Under the pieces are notes generated by a model. The model searched no databases and was not told the origin of the DNA. It saw only the letters and a program-made list of their open reading frames with translations. Below are positions 25,050 through 33,106 of a stretch of 34,650 nt of DNA, piece by piece (position 1 is the first letter of the stretch; the number at the start of each line of letters is the position of its first letter). A program made the translations under genes and the position numbers. Source of the DNA: Candidatus Gastranaerophilales bacterium (GTDB taxonomy: Bacteria > Cyanobacteriota > Vampirovibrionia > Gastranaerophilales > Gastranaerophilaceae); NCBI GenBank assembly GCA_944322895.1, contig CALUQL010000013.1, positions 1 to 34,650 on the forward strand, in the 5' to 3' direction.

Positions 25050-25125
25050 GCGTCTGTAGCTCAGCAGGTAGAGCACTCCCCTTTTAAGGGATAGGTCGCG
25101 CGTTCGAATCGCGCCAGACGCACCA
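25050..25125 (+). tRNA. tRNA-Lys, anticodon UUU
   Basis: A complete 76-base cloverleaf including the encoded CCA. The acceptor stem is GCGTCTG/CAGACGC, the D stem GCTC/GAGC, the T stem GCGCG/CGCGC with loop TTCGAAT. The anticodon loop CTTTTAA has TTT at 25083-25085, which reads Lys codons. The anticodon stem CTCCC/GGGAT has four normal pairs and a C-T mismatch at its outer end (positions 27-43). The variable loop AGGTC is standard. The tRNA has its own promoter and terminator. Confidence 0.97.
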
Positions 25126-25129
25126 TTTT

Positions 25130-25153
25130 AAGCCTCGGGAACGAGGCTTTTTT
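25130..25153 (+). terminator. Intrinsic terminator of tRNA-Lys
   Basis: AAGCCTCG (25130-25137) pairs with CGAGGCTT (25142-25149) around a GGAA tetraloop of the stable GNRA type, then a T run. It lies only about 20 bases before luxS, so luxS either depends on read-through or has a promoter overlapping the tRNA. Confidence 0.85.
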
Positions 25154-25171
25154 ATTATCAGGAGTTTGAGA

Positions 25172-25633
25172 ATGAAAAAAATTGCAAGTTTTACTGTCAA
25201 CCACGATATTTTGGAAAAAGGAATGTATATTTCAAGAATTGATGGTGACGTTGTTACATATGATATAAGAATGAAAAAACCCAATAATAACGATTATTTG
25301 GAAAATGCAGCAATGCATACATTTGAACATTTATTTGCAACATATGCAAGAAATACTGAATTTGCTCAAAATGTTGTTTATATTGGTCCTATGGGGTGCA
25401 GAACGGGATTTTATTTTCTTGTTCGTGATGCAATAAGTCATGAGGATGCTTTAAAAATAATGAAGGATTGTTTTGAGTTTATAAAGAATTTTGACGGAGA
25501 AATTCCGGGTACTAAAAAAGAAGAATGCGGTAATTATTTAGAGCACAATCTTCAAGGTGCAAAAGAAATTGCAATTGATATGGCTGATGTATTAAAAAAT
25601 TGGACAGTGGAGAAAATGAAATATGCAGAATAA
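25172..25633 (+). CDS. luxS: S-ribosylhomocysteine lyase
   Basis: LuxS splits S-ribosylhomocysteine into homocysteine and DPD, the precursor of autoinducer-2. The protein has 153 residues from the ATG at 25172, with AGGAG seven bases upstream. A TTG two codons earlier is less likely. Metal ligands are visible: His49 and His53 in HTFEH, and Cys119 in ECGNYLEHNLQGAK. The catalytic Cys76 is in GPMGCRTGFY. The start of mtnN overlaps the end by 11 bases, so the enzymes for two successive steps are co-translated. Confidence 0.96.
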   Translation: MKKIASFTVNHDILEKGMYISRIDGDVVTYDIRMKKPNNNDYLENAAMHTFEHLFATYARNTEFAQNVVYIGPMGCRTGFYFLVRDAISHEDALKIMKDCFEFIKNFDGEIPGTKKEECGNYLEHNLQGAKEIAIDMADVLKNWTVEKMKYAE

Positions 25634-26345
25634 GTTTACCTTTGGAATTATTGGGGCTATGGAGTGTGAGGTTAACAGTTTAAAATCTAAACTCCAAAAT
25701 CTTGAAAAGTTAGTAGTAGGCAAACGTATATTTTATGTTGGTGAACTTAATTCACATAAAGTTATTTTAGTTCAAAGTGGTGTAGGTAAAGTTAATTCCG
25801 CTATTTGTGTTCAATATATTATAGATAAATTCAATCCTGATTTTATTATAAATACAGGTATAGCTGGCGGCTTGGGTGAAAATATGCAAGTCGGAGATAT
25901 TGTTATAGGAACGGAATTTGTTCAATATGATTTTGATGTTACTGCTATTGGTTATGCTTTGGGATATATGTGTACAGGTATTGATAAAGATAAACCTACA
26001 AAATTTTATTCTGATTCAAAGTTAATTAATGAATTTGAAAAAGCACTTCAGCATACTGCTCCAAATATCAGATATCATAAAGGAGTTATTGCTTCAGGTG
26101 ATTGTTTTGTTTCTTCTTTGGATAAGAAATTGCAAATAAAAAATATGTTTAATGCTTTAGCAGTTGAGATGGAAGGAGCTGCTATTGCTCAAACTGCAAA
26201 TTTAAATAGAGTACCTTGTGTTATTGTAAGAGCAATTTCTGATTTGGCAGACGATAACGCAGCAAAAGATCATGAATTTGTTGAAGAGGACATGGCTGAA
26301 CATTGTTCTTCAACTATAGAAAATCTTTTGAAACACATTTCTTAG
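25623..26345 (+). CDS. mtnN: 5'-methylthioadenosine/S-adenosylhomocysteine nucleosidase
   Basis: MtnN (Pfs) removes adenine from S-adenosylhomocysteine, methylthioadenosine and 5'-deoxyadenosine. The 240-residue protein has the family pattern: GIIGAMECEV at the N-terminus with the catalytic Glu, QSGVGKVNSA, NTGIAGGLGENMQVGDIVIG, then ASGDCFVS, AVEMEGAAIAQTA that binds ribose, and VRAISDLADD with the catalytic Asp. It supplies LuxS with substrate and overlaps its gene by 11 bases. Removal of 5'-deoxyadenosine would also help the radical SAM enzymes encoded in this window. It ends 15 bases from the convergent cysK. Confidence 0.96.
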   Translation: MQNKFTFGIIGAMECEVNSLKSKLQNLEKLVVGKRIFYVGELNSHKVILVQSGVGKVNSAICVQYIIDKFNPDFIINTGIAGGLGENMQVGDIVIGTEFVQYDFDVTAIGYALGYMCTGIDKDKPTKFYSDSKLINEFEKALQHTAPNIRYHKGVIASGDCFVSSLDKKLQIKNMFNALAVEMEGAAIAQTANLNRVPCVIVRAISDLADDNAAKDHEFVEEDMAEHCSSTIENLLKHIS

Positions 26346-26360
26346 TATTTATGATTCAAG

Positions 26361-27284
26361 TTAATCTTGAAACATTACACTTGAAAGGTATCTCATACCT
26401 GTATCAGGTAGAATTACTATAATTAATTTGCCTTTATTTTCTTGTCTTTGTGATAATTCAATTGCGGCGTGTAACGCAGCTCCAGAGGAAATTCCTGCAA
26501 AGATACCTTCCTTATCGGCTAAATTTCTTGCAGTATTTACCGCATCTTCATTTTTTACGGTTATAACTTCATCAATCAAATCTGCATTATAATTCTTTGG
26601 TATAAAATTTGCACCGATTCCTTGTATTTGATGTGCACCTGCTTTTCCTTGAGTTATAACAGGGGATGAATATGGTTCTACTGCTATGGCTTTAACGTTA
26701 GGATTTTTTTCTTTTAACTTTTTTGCAATTCCTGAAATGGTTCCGCCTGTACCAACACCGGCTACAATAATATCAACTTTTCCGTCTGTATCATTCCAAA
26801 TTTCTTCGGCTGTTGTTTCATAATGAATTTTAGGATTTGCAGGATTGTTGAATTGTTGCGGGATAAAAGAGTTTTTATTCTCTTTATGAAGTCTTTCTGC
26901 TTCATCAACAGCTCCTTGCATTCCTTTTGTTCCATCTGTTAGAACTAATTCTGCTCCATATGCTTTTAGAATATCTCGTCTTTCTTTACTCATTGAATCT
27001 GGCATAGTAAGTATAAGTTTATATCCTTTTAATAGGCAAACAAGTGCAAGACCAATTCCTGTATTTCCGCTTGTAGGTTCTATTATTGTTGTTTTTCCTG
27101 CTTCAATTAATCCTTCTTTTTCTGCTTCTTCTATCATACTTAAAGCAGCTCTGTCTTTTATTGAACCTGCTGGGTTGAAAAATTCAACTTTTGCAGCAAT
27201 ATCACTATAACCCGTATTTAATTTATTTATTCTTACAAGGGGAGTATTTCCTATTAATTCAATTAAATTGTTATATATTTTCAT
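26361..27284 (-). CDS. cysK: Cysteine synthase A
   Basis: CysK makes cysteine from O-acetylserine and sulfide with PLP. The 307-residue protein has LIGNTPLVRIN, the PLP lysine Lys43 in NPAGSIKDRAA, the substrate loop EPTSGNTGIGLA, the phosphate-binding VGTGGTISGIAKKL, and the GIGANFIPKNY and FAGISSGAALHAA segments of the O-acetylserine sulfhydrylase type. The last gene of the mnmA-bioB-cysK unit, it starts two bases after bioB ends. Cysteine is the sulfur source for the other two enzymes through desulfurases, so the operon groups sulfur metabolism. Confidence 0.96.
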   Translation of the reverse strand: MKIYNNLIELIGNTPLVRINKLNTGYSDIAAKVEFFNPAGSIKDRAALSMIEEAEKEGLIEAGKTTIIEPTSGNTGIGLALVCLLKGYKLILTMPDSMSKERRDILKAYGAELVLTDGTKGMQGAVDEAERLHKENKNSFIPQQFNNPANPKIHYETTAEEIWNDTDGKVDIIVAGVGTGGTISGIAKKLKEKNPNVKAIAVEPYSSPVITQGKAGAHQIQGIGANFIPKNYNADLIDEVITVKNEDAVNTARNLADKEGIFAGISSGAALHAAIELSQRQENKGKLIIVILPDTGMRYLSSVMFQD

Positions 27285-27286
27285 TA

Positions 27287-28198
27287 TTACACCTTTCTCA
27301 AATTTTTGTTTATTTTCTTAAGTGTATTAATATCTTCTTGTGGACTTTTGCCTGTTGTTGTGAGGTAATTCCCTGTTAGAATTCCTTCAACACAAGTTTT
27401 TAGTGCAAGCTCTTGATTTTTATCAGATAATTTCATTCTGCCTCCACAAAATCTTATAATAGATTTTGGATTTGCTATTTTGAATATTGCAAGGGTTCTT
27501 AGAATATTTTCTTCATCAATTTTATTATTATAATTTTCAAAAGGAGTCTTTGGAATTGGCATTAATATGTTAATTGGTATAGATTCAGGCTCTATTTCAC
27601 TTAATTCGATTGCCATTTCTATTCTTTGTTCAATAGTTTCGCCCATGCCAAGAATTACTCCGCAGCATAATTCCATTCCGTATTTTTTTACCATTTTACA
27701 TGTATTTAATCTGTCTTGCCATGTGTGTGTTGTACATATGTCTTTATAATATGATTCTGACGTATTTATATTATGGTGGAATCTTTTAAGTCCGTGCTCA
27801 GAAAGTTCTTTTGCTTGTTCTTCATTTAAAATACCGATTGAAGCACAGCTTCTTATTCCTTCAATTTTATTTAGTTCATCTATAAATCCAAGGATTTTAT
27901 CAAAATTTTCTTCATCGGGGGATTTGCCCGAAGTTACAACTGCAAATCTGATAACGCCATTAGTTTTTGCTTCTTCTGCAGCTTTTATGACTTCTTCTTT
28001 TGAAATTAAAGGGTATTCTTCTATATCAGTTCTATAATGTGCGCTTTGTGCACAGTATTTACAATCTTGTGAACATTTTCCGCTTCTAGCATTGATTAGT
28101 GAACAAAATTCCACTTCATTTTTTATATATTTTGAAGCTTTCTCTAAAAGTTGTTCTAAATCAGAATTATATAGTTTTAAAAGTTCTTCTTTATTCAT
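27287..28198 (-). CDS. bioB: Biotin synthase
   Basis: BioB is a radical SAM enzyme that inserts sulfur into dethiobiotin. The 303-residue protein has NARSGKCSQDCKYCAQSAHY with the cluster cysteines Cys42, Cys46 and Cys49, then VTSGKSPDEE, CASIGILNEEQAKEL, GLKRFHHNINTSESYY, CCGVILGMGET, INILMPIPKTPFE and FCGGRM, with GNYLTTTGKSP near the end. All are BioB hallmarks, including Cys in the CASIG segment and Arg in RFCGGR that bind the auxiliary 2Fe-2S cluster. Its start overlaps the mnmA stop by one base. No other biotin gene is in the window. Confidence 0.95.
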   Translation of the reverse strand: MNKEELLKLYNSDLEQLLEKASKYIKNEVEFCSLINARSGKCSQDCKYCAQSAHYRTDIEEYPLISKEEVIKAAEEAKTNGVIRFAVVTSGKSPDEENFDKILGFIDELNKIEGIRSCASIGILNEEQAKELSEHGLKRFHHNINTSESYYKDICTTHTWQDRLNTCKMVKKYGMELCCGVILGMGETIEQRIEMAIELSEIEPESIPINILMPIPKTPFENYNNKIDEENILRTLAIFKIANPKSIIRFCGGRMKLSDKNQELALKTCVEGILTGNYLTTTGKSPQEDINTLKKINKNLRKV

Positions 28199-29301
28199 TA
28201 AAATACACTTTCTATAATGCCTCCGCCAAGTACAATTTCTCCGTCATAAAAAACTGCTGATTGACCTGTTGCTATTGGAGGCTGCATGTCATCAAAAATG
28301 ACTTCTATATTTCCGTTTTCCAATGGTTTTATTGTTGCAGGTTTTGGCTCTTGTGAAGATCTTATTTTTACTTGACAGCTTGTTGGAGTAGTCAGATTCT
28401 CTATAGCCGAAAAATTAATTTCAGAGGCTATTAACCCTTTGTTTAAAGAATCTTCCTTAAATGCTACAACAACTTCATTTGTATCTTTTCTTAATTCTAC
28501 AACATACAATGGGGCACTTGCTGCAACTCCGATTCCTTTTCTTTGTCCTATTGTATAATTCCAAAAACCTTGATGAATTCCTAATATATTTCCTTTAATA
28601 TCAACAATATTGCCTTTTTTTGGTTTTTCATTAAGAATGTCATTATAGTCACCATTATAAAAATCTTGGCTGTCAGGTTTATCTGCTACAACTAATCCGT
28701 GTTCTCTTGCTATTTCTCTAATTTGTTCTTTTGTGTATGTTCCAAGTGGCATTATTGTTTTTGAAAGCTGTTCTTGTGTTAATCCATATAAAAAATATGA
28801 CTGGTCCTTCTTTAGATTAATTCCTCTTTTTAATATGTATCTGTTATTTTCCTTTATTATTTGTGCATAATGACCTGTTGCAAACTTATCAAATTTAATG
28901 CCTGCTTTTTTTACAAGTTCTGGAAATATTCCGAATTTTATATATCTGTTACAGCATACACAAGGGTTTGGGGTGCGCCCTTCCATATATTCTTTCTTAA
29001 AATAATTTATAACTATTTCTTCATATTCCTTGGAACAATCAATGACGTGAAATTCTATTCCGAGATTTTCTGCAATTTTTTTTGTTTGATTTATATCTTC
29101 TTCTTTATTCGGGCAAAGGCAAGCTGTATGAGTTGAAATTTTTGTATCTTGATTTGTTATTTTTTTATTTAATGCATTAAAAAAATCACTGCTGCCCCAT
29201 TGAGACATAGTTGCACCTATTACTTCATAACCTTGTTCTTTTAGTAAAAGTGCCGCGACTGAAGAATCAACGCCCCCTGACATTCCGACAAGAACTTTCA
29301 T
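28198..29301 (-). CDS. mnmA: tRNA-uridine 2-sulfurtransferase, variant active site
   Basis: MnmA thiolates U34 of tRNAs for Lys, Glu and Gln. The 367-residue protein has the PP-loop VGMSGGVDSSVAAL, GRTPNPCVCCNRYIKFG, ATGHYAQI, the Lys-Asp-Gln-Ser-Tyr-Phe-Leu segment, and IGQRKGIGV. Cys117 matches the first catalytic Cys (E. coli Cys102). Two positions differ from E. coli: the Asp of NPD-I-L-C is Cys114, and the second catalytic Cys (in DSTGICFI) is missing, with DSQDFYNGDY at 210-219. Extra cysteines occur at 61 and 63 (ACLCPNKEEDI). An Fe-S-dependent mechanism is possible but unproven. First gene of the unit with bioB and cysK. Confidence 0.9.
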   Translation of the reverse strand: MKVLVGMSGGVDSSVAALLLKEQGYEVIGATMSQWGSSDFFNALNKKITNQDTKISTHTACLCPNKEEDINQTKKIAENLGIEFHVIDCSKEYEEIVINYFKKEYMEGRTPNPCVCCNRYIKFGIFPELVKKAGIKFDKFATGHYAQIIKENNRYILKRGINLKKDQSYFLYGLTQEQLSKTIMPLGTYTKEQIREIAREHGLVVADKPDSQDFYNGDYNDILNEKPKKGNIVDIKGNILGIHQGFWNYTIGQRKGIGVAASAPLYVVELRKDTNEVVVAFKEDSLNKGLIASEINFSAIENLTTPTSCQVKIRSSQEPKPATIKPLENGNIEVIFDDMQPPIATGQSAVFYDGEIVLGGGIIESVF

Positions 29302-29366
29302 TTTACTATGCCTCCAATTGTTACTTTATAATTATAATTCAAAAAATTTGGCAAATAAAAATGATT

Positions 29367-29394
29367 TTGAAAGTAAATATTTTTAACCTATAAT
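29367..29394 (+). promoter_or_regulatory. Promoter of the his fusion gene
   Basis: TTGAAA (29367-29372) and a perfect TATAAT (29389-29394) are 16 bases apart, 28 bases before the ATG at 29422, which is preceded by GAAAGGGCGAG. Confidence 0.7.
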
Positions 29395-29421
29395 TTAAGA
29401 AGAGAAAAGAAAGGGCGAGAT

Positions 29422-30648
29422 ATGATTATTCCAAGTATTGACTTAATGGATGGAAAAGCTGTCCAATTAAGACAAGGAAAAGAAAAGGTATTAGAAAGAG
29501 AAAATGTATTAGAACTGGCAAAATATTATTCACGTTTTGGAGAAATTAGTGTAATAGATTTAGATGCTGCTATGAATAAGGGTAATAATGAAGCTCTTAT
29601 TAAAGAAATCTGCAAAATCGCCCATTGCAGAGTAGGTGGTGGAATTAGAGATAAGGAAAAAGCAAAAAGAATTCTTGCTAATGGTGCAAAACAAATTATT
29701 ATTGGTACTGCTGCAAATGAAGAATTCCTTTCGAAATTGCCAAAAGATAAGGTTATTGTTGCTATTGATGCTAAAAAAGGTAAAGTGACTACGCAAGGTT
29801 GGACTAAAGAAGTTGATGCAACTCCTGCTGATTATGTTAAAAGATTTGATGATTTATGTGCAGGATATCTATATACCATTGTTGATAAAGAAGGTATGAT
29901 GCAAGGTACTGATATCGAAGCTATTAAAGAAATCAGAAAACTTACTAAAAAAACTTTAATTGCAGCAGGTGGTATTTCTACAATTGATGAAATCAAAACT
30001 CTAGTTAAAATGAATGTTTCAACTCAACTTGGTATGAGTATTTATACAGGTGCTGTGAATCTTGAAGATGCTTATATTGCTGTTATGGATTTTGATAAAC
30101 AAAATGGTTTGATACCGACTATTGTTCAAGATGTTGAAACAAAACAAGTATTAATGCTTGCATATTCAAATAAAGAATCATTGAAAAAATCATTATCAGA
30201 AGGTCTAGCAACATATTGGAGCCGTTCAAGAAATGAATTGTGGACAAAAGGATTAACATCAGGTCATACTCAAGAGTTAATCAGTGCTAAATTCGATTGT
30301 GATCAGGATGCTTTATTATTCAAAGTTAAACAAAATGGAGTTGCTTGTCATACTGGACGTTATTCTTGTTTTGAAGATAGAGAATTTTGTATAAATGAAC
30401 TGTATAATTTGCTTTTAGATAGAAAAGCAAAGCTTCCAGACGGCTCTTATACAACAAAATTGTTTAAAAATGAATTCTATTTAAAAAGAAAAGTTATGGA
30501 AGAAGCATTTGAATCTGTTAATTTTGAACAAGGTGACGGGTTGGAATGGGAAGCAAGTGATTTGGCTTATCATATGCTTACTTTTATGGCAATGCATAAT
30601 GTAACTCCGCAAGATATAATAAATAACTTGGCTTCAAGAACAAAATAA
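29422..30648 (+). CDS. HisA-HisI-HisE trifunctional histidine biosynthesis protein
   Basis: A 408-residue fusion of three histidine enzymes. Residues 1-224 are HisA (ProFAR isomerase), a TIM barrel with [46 protein letters not shown] and IAAGGIST. Residues 226-320 are HisI (phosphoribosyl-AMP cyclohydrolase) with [28 protein letters not shown] and the zinc ligands in [12 protein letters not shown]. Residues 324-408 are HisE (phosphoribosyl-ATP pyrophosphatase) with [16 protein letters not shown] and SDLAYHML. There is no stop codon or frameshift between them. Together they cover pathway steps 2, 3 and 4. HisIE fusions are common, but joining HisA at the front is unusual to me. hisD follows on the same strand. 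Confidence 0.94.
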   Translation: MIIPSIDLMDGKAVQLRQGKEKVLERENVLELAKYYSRFGEISVIDLDAAMNKGNNEALIKEICKIAHCRVGGGIRDKEKAKRILANGAKQIIIGTAANEEFLSKLPKDKVIVAIDAKKGKVTTQGWTKEVDATPADYVKRFDDLCAGYLYTIVDKEGMMQGTDIEAIKEIRKLTKKTLIAAGGISTIDEIKTLVKMNVSTQLGMSIYTGAVNLEDAYIAVMDFDKQNGLIPTIVQDVETKQVLMLAYSNKESLKKSLSEGLATYWSRSRNELWTKGLTSGHTQELISAKFDCDQDALLFKVKQNGVACHTGRYSCFEDREFCINELYNLLLDRKAKLPDGSYTTKLFKNEFYLKRKVMEEAFESVNFEQGDGLEWEASDLAYHMLTFMAMHNVTPQDIINNLASRTK

Positions 30649-30704
30649 CTAATAAATTTGTTTGAATGTAGAAATAAATTTCAATAATAAGAAAAGGATG
30701 AAAA

Positions 30705-31955
30705 ATGCAGATAAATACTTATGATGAATTGGATAAAAATTTCTTTTCTAAGATAGAGTTTGAAAGTATATCTTCTGTTAATGACATTATTAATGCCGTC
30801 AGAAAAGATGGTGATAATGCTGTTAGAAAATATGCTAAAAAATTTGGTGATGGAGATTTATCTGCATTTAAATTGACAGAAGATGAGATAAAAGAAGCGA
30901 TAAAGCAAGTTGATGGAAAAACTATTGAAACAATAAAGTTTGCAGTAAAAAATGTAAAAGAATTTGCAAAGGCTCAGTTATCAAGTATAAAAGAATTGGA
31001 AGTTGAAGTTAACGGAAATATTCTTGGACATAAGATTATCCCTATAGAGTCTGTTGGTTGTTATATACCGGGTGGAAATTATCCACTTCCTAGTAGTGCA
31101 ATAATGACTGTAGTTCCTGCGAAAGTTGCAGGGGTAAAAAGAGTTGTTGCAATGTCACCTAAAATACAACCTGTAACAGTTGCAGCAGCATATTATGCAG
31201 GTGCTGATGAAATATACAGAATAGGCGGAGTCCAAGCAATAGCTGCAATGGCTTATGGAACAGAATCTATTCAAAAAGTAAACAAAATAGTAGGACCTGG
31301 GAATAAATTTGTAACATCTGCAAAAAAACAAGTTTATGGTGAATGCGGTATAGACTTTTTGGCCGGGCCATCTGAAGTGCTAATTATTGCTGATGAAACT
31401 GCTAAACCTGAATTCGTTGCCGCTGATATTCTAGCCCAATGTGAACATGATAAAGATGCCCGTGCATTTTTAATATGTTTCTCAAAAGAGTTTGCTCAAA
31501 AAGTTGACGAGAAAGCTAAAGAATATTTGAAAAATCTTCAAACACACGAAATCGCAAAACAATCTTATAATAAATCATTTGCAGTTGTTGTGAGATATTT
31601 AGATGAAGCTGTTGCTTTATCTAATAAAAAAGCACCTGAACATTTGGAATTATGTTTAGAAAATGCGGAAAATCTTATTAATAAATTTAATAATTACGGT
31701 TCATTATTTATTGGTAATTATAGTGCAGAAGTTTTTGGTGATTATGTATCAGGTACTAATCATACTTTGCCAACAAATCAAGTTGCCAAATATTCTGGTG
31801 GTTTAAGTGTTTTTGATTATATAAAAATCCAAACTTATCAAATAATAAGAGAAAAATCTATTAAAGAAACAGCAATAAATGCTTCATATCTCGCTGAAAA
31901 AGAAGGACTTTTTGCACATAAATTGGCAGCTGATGTGAGATTGGAAAAGCTTTAA
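30705..31955 (+). CDS. hisD: Histidinol dehydrogenase
   Basis: HisD oxidises histidinol to histidine in two NAD-dependent steps. The 416-residue protein carries VGCYIPGGNYPLPSSAIMTVVPAKVAGV, IVGPGNKFVTSAKKQVYGECGIDFLAGPSEVLIIAD, and ADILAQCEHDKDARAFLI, whose Gln and His bind zinc. Near the end are KKAPEHLEL and YVSGTNHTLPT with the remaining catalytic and zinc residues. It is a little shorter than the E. coli enzyme (434). AAAGGATG precedes the ATG, and it lies 56 bases after the his fusion gene, so one operon is likely. The other his genes (hisG, B, C, H, F) are not in the window. Confidence 0.95.
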   Translation: MQINTYDELDKNFFSKIEFESISSVNDIINAVRKDGDNAVRKYAKKFGDGDLSAFKLTEDEIKEAIKQVDGKTIETIKFAVKNVKEFAKAQLSSIKELEVEVNGNILGHKIIPIESVGCYIPGGNYPLPSSAIMTVVPAKVAGVKRVVAMSPKIQPVTVAAAYYAGADEIYRIGGVQAIAAMAYGTESIQKVNKIVGPGNKFVTSAKKQVYGECGIDFLAGPSEVLIIADETAKPEFVAADILAQCEHDKDARAFLICFSKEFAQKVDEKAKEYLKNLQTHEIAKQSYNKSFAVVVRYLDEAVALSNKKAPEHLELCLENAENLINKFNNYGSLFIGNYSAEVFGDYVSGTNHTLPTNQVAKYSGGLSVFDYIKIQTYQIIREKSIKETAINASYLAEKEGLFAHKLAADVRLEKL

Positions 31956-32980
31956 TCTTCTTTATATTCGTTTTTTATTTTGTCATATAGGTTACGGTGC
32001 TCTTCTACAGCACAGTGCATATTACCTGCTAATCCATGGTTTATATTCCGTTTTTCTGCATATTTTTCCATAAATACCAACAATTTAAATAGTTCTTCCA
32101 GTTTTTCTTTGTCCTGCTTGATTTTTAAATATGATGTAATATCTATTTCGGGTTTTATATAACTTACGTTTGCTTCAATCACTTTATTAAAAAATTTTTT
32201 TATTTCTTCTTCATTATCATTTATATTTGGAAGTATAATGTATTTGGCTCGTACTTGTTCTTTGTTCTCATTCTGTGCTGCTGCATAATTTTGTATATTA
32301 CTCCAAACTTCGTCAAATTTATCGACTCCTTTAATCTTCTTATATAATTGTCTATCTCCACAGTCAGGAGTAATAACAAGCTCGCAATTGCCTGCCCTTA
32401 GAAGATTCTCTATTGCTTTACTATATTTAATTCCTGATGAATATATCTTTATCTTACATTTTGAATTGTTGGAAAATAAATTCATAATATCTTCAAATTC
32501 ATTGTTTATTGTTGGTTCTCCACCTCCAAATAATACAGATACATTTTCATCAATTAAATTAGCGTTAATGCATTTTTTTAAGAAATTAAGTATTGGAATA
32601 TCATTAATGTTATTAAAGAAATCTTTTCTTTTATGAGTATAACAATATATACAATTTGCATTACATTTAGTGTTTGTGCTAATTGCAAGTTGTTTGATTT
32701 TAAAATTATTATCCCAAACTCTTTTCTCTAAACGCTGACAACCTAAGCAACGGTCAATGATTTGACCTTTTCGGTGGGCTTTTATAAATTTCTTTTTTTC
32801 TTTTAAAAAAGAGTCAAAATCGTAAGTCCAATCTTTATTTATTGGTGTTACTGGCTTGAATGCTATTGTGTTATGTGCAAACATACAACAATTGTATATG
32901 CCTTCATATGTAAAACTAATTCCTGATTCCAGCCATTCACAGCTTATATATTCATTATTCTTTTTAAATAAATTTAGCAT
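31952..32980 (-). CDS. Radical SAM protein with N-terminal cysteine cluster
   Basis: A 342-residue radical SAM protein of unknown substrate. The cluster motif is KCNANCIYC with Cys106, Cys110 and Cys113, followed by FGGGEPTINNEF and ITPDCGD. Before the core there are further cysteines: Cys14, the pair Cys31-Cys32 in YNCCMFAHN and Cys78/Cys81 in DRCLGCQRLE, which could bind an auxiliary Fe-S cluster. In SPASM/twitch proteins such cysteines usually lie after the core, so their place here is notable. No precursor-peptide gene is evident nearby. Its end overlaps the convergent hisD by four bases. The ribosome-binding site is weak. Confidence 0.85.
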   Translation of the reverse strand: MLNLFKKNNEYISCEWLESGISFTYEGIYNCCMFAHNTIAFKPVTPINKDWTYDFDSFLKEKKKFIKAHRKGQIIDRCLGCQRLEKRVWDNNFKIKQLAISTNTKCNANCIYCYTHKRKDFFNNINDIPILNFLKKCINANLIDENVSVLFGGGEPTINNEFEDIMNLFSNNSKCKIKIYSSGIKYSKAIENLLRAGNCELVITPDCGDRQLYKKIKGVDKFDEVWSNIQNYAAAQNENKEQVRAKYIILPNINDNEEEIKKFFNKVIEANVSYIKPEIDITSYLKIKQDKEKLEELFKLLVFMEKYAEKRNINHGLAGNMHCAVEEHRNLYDKIKNEYKED

Positions 32981-33070
32981 TTCTTTGTAATTATATTATT
33001 TCTAATTCGATTTTAGAATTATTTTAATTTAAATTAATAAATGTTTACATAAAAAACAATAAAAAACAAA

Positions 33071-33098
33071 GAATGGGTTTATTCCATTCAGAATGGAG
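33071..33098 (+). promoter_or_regulatory. Possible RNA switch over the ribosome-binding site
   Basis: GAATGG (33071-33076), CCATTC (33084-33089) and GAATGG (33091-33096) are arranged so that the middle element can pair with either neighbour. The second pairing covers GGAG (33095-33098), the ribosome-binding site of the gene at 33107. The first leaves it free. Confidence 0.4.
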
Positions 33099-33106
33099 CT
33101 AAGAAT

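Noticed and set aside
25084-25284. Minus-strand reading frame across the tRNA and start of luxS
   Set aside because: It runs antisense to the tRNA and luxS, has no ribosome-binding site, and resembles no protein.
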